Positions 61,741 to 64,000 of a DNA stretch of 64,000 nucleotides are shown in pieces (positions within the stretch are counted from its first letter, which is position 1; every line of letters begins with the position of its first letter). Position numbers and translations under genes: made by a program. Origin of the DNA: Parvularcula maris (lineage in GTDB: Bacteria; Pseudomonadota; Alphaproteobacteria; Caulobacterales; Parvularculaceae); the NCBI RefSeq assembly GCF_024505085.1, contig NZ_JANIBC010000002.1:410735-474734 (forward strand). Reading direction: 5' to 3'. The notes under the pieces were generated by a model. It did no database searches. It had not been told where the DNA came from and saw only the letters and a program-made list of their open reading frames with translations.

Positions 61741-61759
61741 CATGACCTCGGAGGTCATG
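61741..61759. promoter_or_regulatory. 19-bp perfect palindrome between divergent genes (candidate XRE operator)
   Basis: CATGACCTC-G-GAGGTCATG with nine-base perfect arms, sitting between the membrane protein start (61683) and the regulator start. The position fits an autoregulatory operator. Confidence 0.5.
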
Positions 61760-61792
61760 GACAGCCCCCACCATGCCCGGCACAACGGCTCC

Positions 61793-62569
61793 ATGTTCGG
61801 TGAAGAGCTCAAAAGGTGGCGCGCCATCAGGCGGATGAGCCAGGAGGACCTCTCGGGCGCCTCCGAAGTTTCCGCCCGCCACCTGTCCTGCCTCGAACGG
61901 GGCATTGCGAGGCCGTCGGAGAAGATGGTGCTGCGCCTTTCCGCCGCCCTGTCGCTGCCCTTGCGGGAGCAGAACGGGATGCTGCATGCGGCAGGCTACG
62001 CGCCGAGATGGCAGGACGGGGGCGACGAAATCCCGCCCGCGCTGAAACCGGTGATCGACCGGCTTCTCGAGGGCTGTCCGGACCCCGCCTATATCCTCAA
62101 CGCCCATTACGAGGTGATGCACTGGAACAAGGCGGGGCTGATGGTCCTGGAGCTGATCAAGCCCGGCATCAGAAAAGGCGACGACCTGGCCGCCGCCTTC
62201 TTCGGTGACGGGCCACACCGTGAGACCATCTCCAACTACGGCGAGGCGGCGGGGTTCTTCCTCACCCGCCTGCGTGCCGAGGCCGCCGATCAGGGCGAGG
62301 ACTCCCCCCTCTGGAAGACCGTGCGCCGAGCCGAGGCTGACGAAGCGATCACCATACCGCCCACCGGCGGGGCGGCTTCCCTGCCGGTCATGCCTATAGA
62401 GGTCGTCCTGGGCGGACAGACCCTTCGCCTGCTGACGGTCCTTCTCACCTTCGGCTCCCCGCAGGACGCGATGGTGGAGCAGCTCACCATCGAGCAGCTC
62501 TTACCCGCCGACGAGGAAACACGCGAGGCGCTGCGCCGGATGAGCGAGGGGCTGGCTCTGGCAGGCTAG
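61793..62569 (+). CDS. XRE-family regulator with MmyB-like ligand domain
   Basis: A 258-residue regulator with an N-terminal Cro/CI helix-turn-helix (FGEELKRWRAIRRMSQEDLS, SARHLSCLERG) and a C-terminal MmyB-like domain (DPAYILNAHYEVMHWNKAG), which in relatives binds a small, often fatty, ligand. ATG 61793 fits the family start; ATG 61757 and 61742 are in frame but lie within the palindrome. Divergent from a membrane protein gene it may repress. Confidence 0.82.
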   Translation: MFGEELKRWRAIRRMSQEDLSGASEVSARHLSCLERGIARPSEKMVLRLSAALSLPLREQNGMLHAAGYAPRWQDGGDEIPPALKPVIDRLLEGCPDPAYILNAHYEVMHWNKAGLMVLELIKPGIRKGDDLAAAFFGDGPHRETISNYGEAAGFFLTRLRAEAADQGEDSPLWKTVRRAEADEAITIPPTGGAASLPVMPIEVVLGGQTLRLLTVLLTFGSPQDAMVEQLTIEQLLPADEETREALRRMSEGLALAG

Positions 62570-62588
62570 GGCCTTGGGCTTCGGCGTC

Positions 62589-63641
62589 CTAGAGGAGCTC
62601 GTTTCTCCCTTTGGCCTGCAGCTCCTCGACGATTCTTTTGACGTCCTGGCTCCGATCCGTGGGCAGAATGAGAACCGCATCCTTCGTGGCCACCACCGTC
62701 AGCCCCTCCACCCCGACTGCCGCCACCATGGGAGCATCGGCGGAGGTACGGATGAAGGTGTTCTCGCAGTCGATGCCGATACACCCCTCGCCGATCTTCT
62801 GCCCGGCGAACTGCTGCGCCGCCGCCCAGGAGCCGATATCGTTCCAGCCGATGACCACTGGGCTGACGACGGCCGCCTTGGAGGTCTTCTCCATGATGGC
62901 GTAGTCGATGCTGTCGCCCTCGACAGCGGCGAACTCCTCTTCAGGCAGACGAACCACGCCCCCCTCGCGGGACGCCGCCTCGAACGCCGCTTTGGTGGCT
63001 GCGAGAAGCTGCGGCGCATGGGCTTCCGCCTCGGCGAGGAGGTCCGCTGCGCGGTAGAGGAAGATGCCCGCGTTCCAAGTGTAGCCGCCCTCGGCCAGGT
63101 AGCCCTCCGCCGTCTCGCGGTTCGGCTTCTCCACGAAGCGCTCGACGCGGTAGACGCTGTCCGTCAGCGCTTCTGCCTGTTTGATGTAGCCGTAGCCGGT
63201 CTCAGGGCCGTCCGGCGAGATGCCTAGGGTGACGAGATAGCCCTTTTCGGCTGCGGCCTGCGCCTTCTTCACCGCCGCGCGGAAAGCTTCGGGATCGGTG
63301 ATGTGGTGGTCGGCCGGAAGCAGGAGCACGAGGCTGTCCGGTCCGTGTTCCTCCGCGAGCAGCGCCGCCACGATGGCAGCAGGCGCGGTGTTGCGGCCCA
63401 CGGGCTCGAGCACGACGGTCCCCCTCCCTTGGAGCGTGTCCTGGATCGCCTCCAGGTGAGCGCCCGAACCGATAATGATGGGGTCGGCATACTCCTCGCC
63501 GGAGGACCGCTCCAACGTCTCGGCCAGCATGGTCCGGTCCGTGACGAGGGTCTGAAACTGCTTCGGCGCCGCCCTGCGGGATAGGGGCCAGAGCCGCGTC
63601 CCCGTTCCTCCTGCCATGACGACGGGTATGATCGTGCTCAT
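62589..63641 (-). CDS. manC: Mannose-1-phosphate guanylyltransferase
   Basis: Cytosolic enzyme of 350 residues that makes GDP-mannose from mannose-1-phosphate and GTP for surface polysaccharide. The nucleotidyltransferase signature GGTGTRLWPLSR is at the N-terminus, then LLPADHHI and FVEKPN, and WNAGIFLY. It lacks the C-terminal isomerase (cupin) half of bifunctional forms, so it is the single-function type. Confidence 0.93.
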   Translation of the reverse strand: MSTIIPVVMAGGTGTRLWPLSRRAAPKQFQTLVTDRTMLAETLERSSGEEYADPIIIGSGAHLEAIQDTLQGRGTVVLEPVGRNTAPAAIVAALLAEEHGPDSLVLLLPADHHITDPEAFRAAVKKAQAAAEKGYLVTLGISPDGPETGYGYIKQAEALTDSVYRVERFVEKPNRETAEGYLAEGGYTWNAGIFLYRAADLLAEAEAHAPQLLAATKAAFEAASREGGVVRLPEEEFAAVEGDSIDYAIMEKTSKAAVVSPVVIGWNDIGSWAAAQQFAGQKIGEGCIGIDCENTFIRTSADAPMVAAVGVEGLTVVATKDAVLILPTDRSQDVKRIVEELQAKGRNELL

Positions 63642-63809
63642 CTTCAGCTCCTCTTGCCACGCCGGGAGAACAAGGTTGCGCGCTGCCGGTCAAGTGGCGG
63701 CAACGCCAGCTAGGGGGTTCGGTTTGCATGTTTCTTCGGTGGAGAGGCAGCCTTCGGCTGAGCGCGTCTTCGTTGTTTGCAGACAGAAGGAGACTTGAGC
63801 CCTGATGGC

Positions 63810-63928
63810 TCCTCCCCCTCAGCCTGCCGGCAGCTCCCCCTCGGAGAGGGGGAGCGAGATAGAGAGCGGCGTTGGTTCTGCTTCCCTCCCCCACTGGTGG
63901 GGGAGGTGCCCGAAGGGCGGAGGGGGCA
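63810..63928. repeat. Family C repeat, copy 4
   Basis: CTCCCCCTCGGAGAGGGGGAG and CTCCCCCACTGGTGGGGGAG hairpins, ending GTGCCCGAAGGGCGGAGGG. A GTTTGCAGACAGA sequence lies to its left as in copy 3. The rest of 63642-64000 holds no supported gene; the final bases resemble the start of a family D copy. Confidence 0.75.
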
Positions 63929-64000
63929 GCGGCGGCCGTAAACGAGACAACCACAATTGATAGACCGCACACAGCCCACCGCTCACCCTCACTCGACATC

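Overview
The window is a GC-rich, densely coding stretch of chromosome from an alphaproteobacterium. The evidence is an F0 ATP synthase cluster in the order atpI-atpB-atpE-atpF'-atpF, a class I lysyl-tRNA synthetase, a cox3-DUF983-SURF1 block, D-3-hydroxybutyrate dehydrogenase paired with a patatin-like protein, TIGR02301 and DUF2093 family proteins, and promoters resembling the Caulobacter housekeeping type. The genus cannot be fixed from sequence alone; a Parvularculales- or Caulobacterales-like relative is my inference. No rRNA, tRNA, CRISPR array, transposase, integrase or prophage was recognised.

Layout. 1-9 kb: tadA, an acyl-CoA dehydrogenase, an AhpD-like protein, a DUF5666 lipoprotein, a membrane AraC regulator with a fatty acid hydroxylase, and small genes. 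9-20 kb: an exported subtilase with about 17 Gly-Asp repeats, a TPR-bearing hybrid histidine kinase directly behind it, lysK, an MscS channel and a secreted M36 metalloprotease. 20-31 kb: prkA followed by a twin DUF5076 gene, a possible new exported zinc protease, ppa, an animal-type glutaminase with ankyrin repeats, bdhA overlapping a patatin gene with an apparent CTG start, a SRAP protein lacking its catalytic cysteine, NUDIX and TIGR02301. 31-38 kb: DUF2093-M23-pyrC and the F0 operon. 38-46 kb, minus strand: cox3-DUF983-SURF1-BCCT, carbonic anhydrase-SulP, a dihydrolipoamide dehydrogenase-like enzyme. 46-53 kb: ubiD, a second exported subtilase, a SleB-type hydrolase. 53-55.6 kb is the most unusual part: a long structured non-coding region, a GIY-YIG gene bracketed by palindromic repeats, a 27-bp near-perfect inverted repeat, and an AT-rich two-gene cassette attached to nrdB. 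56-64 kb: FlbD-like protein, LpxR, small regulators with membrane partners, an MsrA lipoprotein and manC.

Intergenic space is dominated by four dispersed repeat families, here called A (long palindromes ending GTCATCCCGG / CCGGGATGAC), B (three hairpins in a row with compensating base changes between copies), C (G/C-tract hairpin pairs) and D (CTCTCCC-GGGAGAG elements). They are nested and mosaic, most clearly at 31.3-32.4 kb and 58.2-58.7 kb.

Recurring themes are cell-envelope export (several lipoproteins, four or five exported hydrolases), respiration and energy (ATP synthase, cytochrome oxidase assembly, pyrophosphatase), and very tight operons with 1- to 8-base overlaps and many GTG, TTG or CTG starts, most of them supported by Shine-Dalgarno (SD) sequences.
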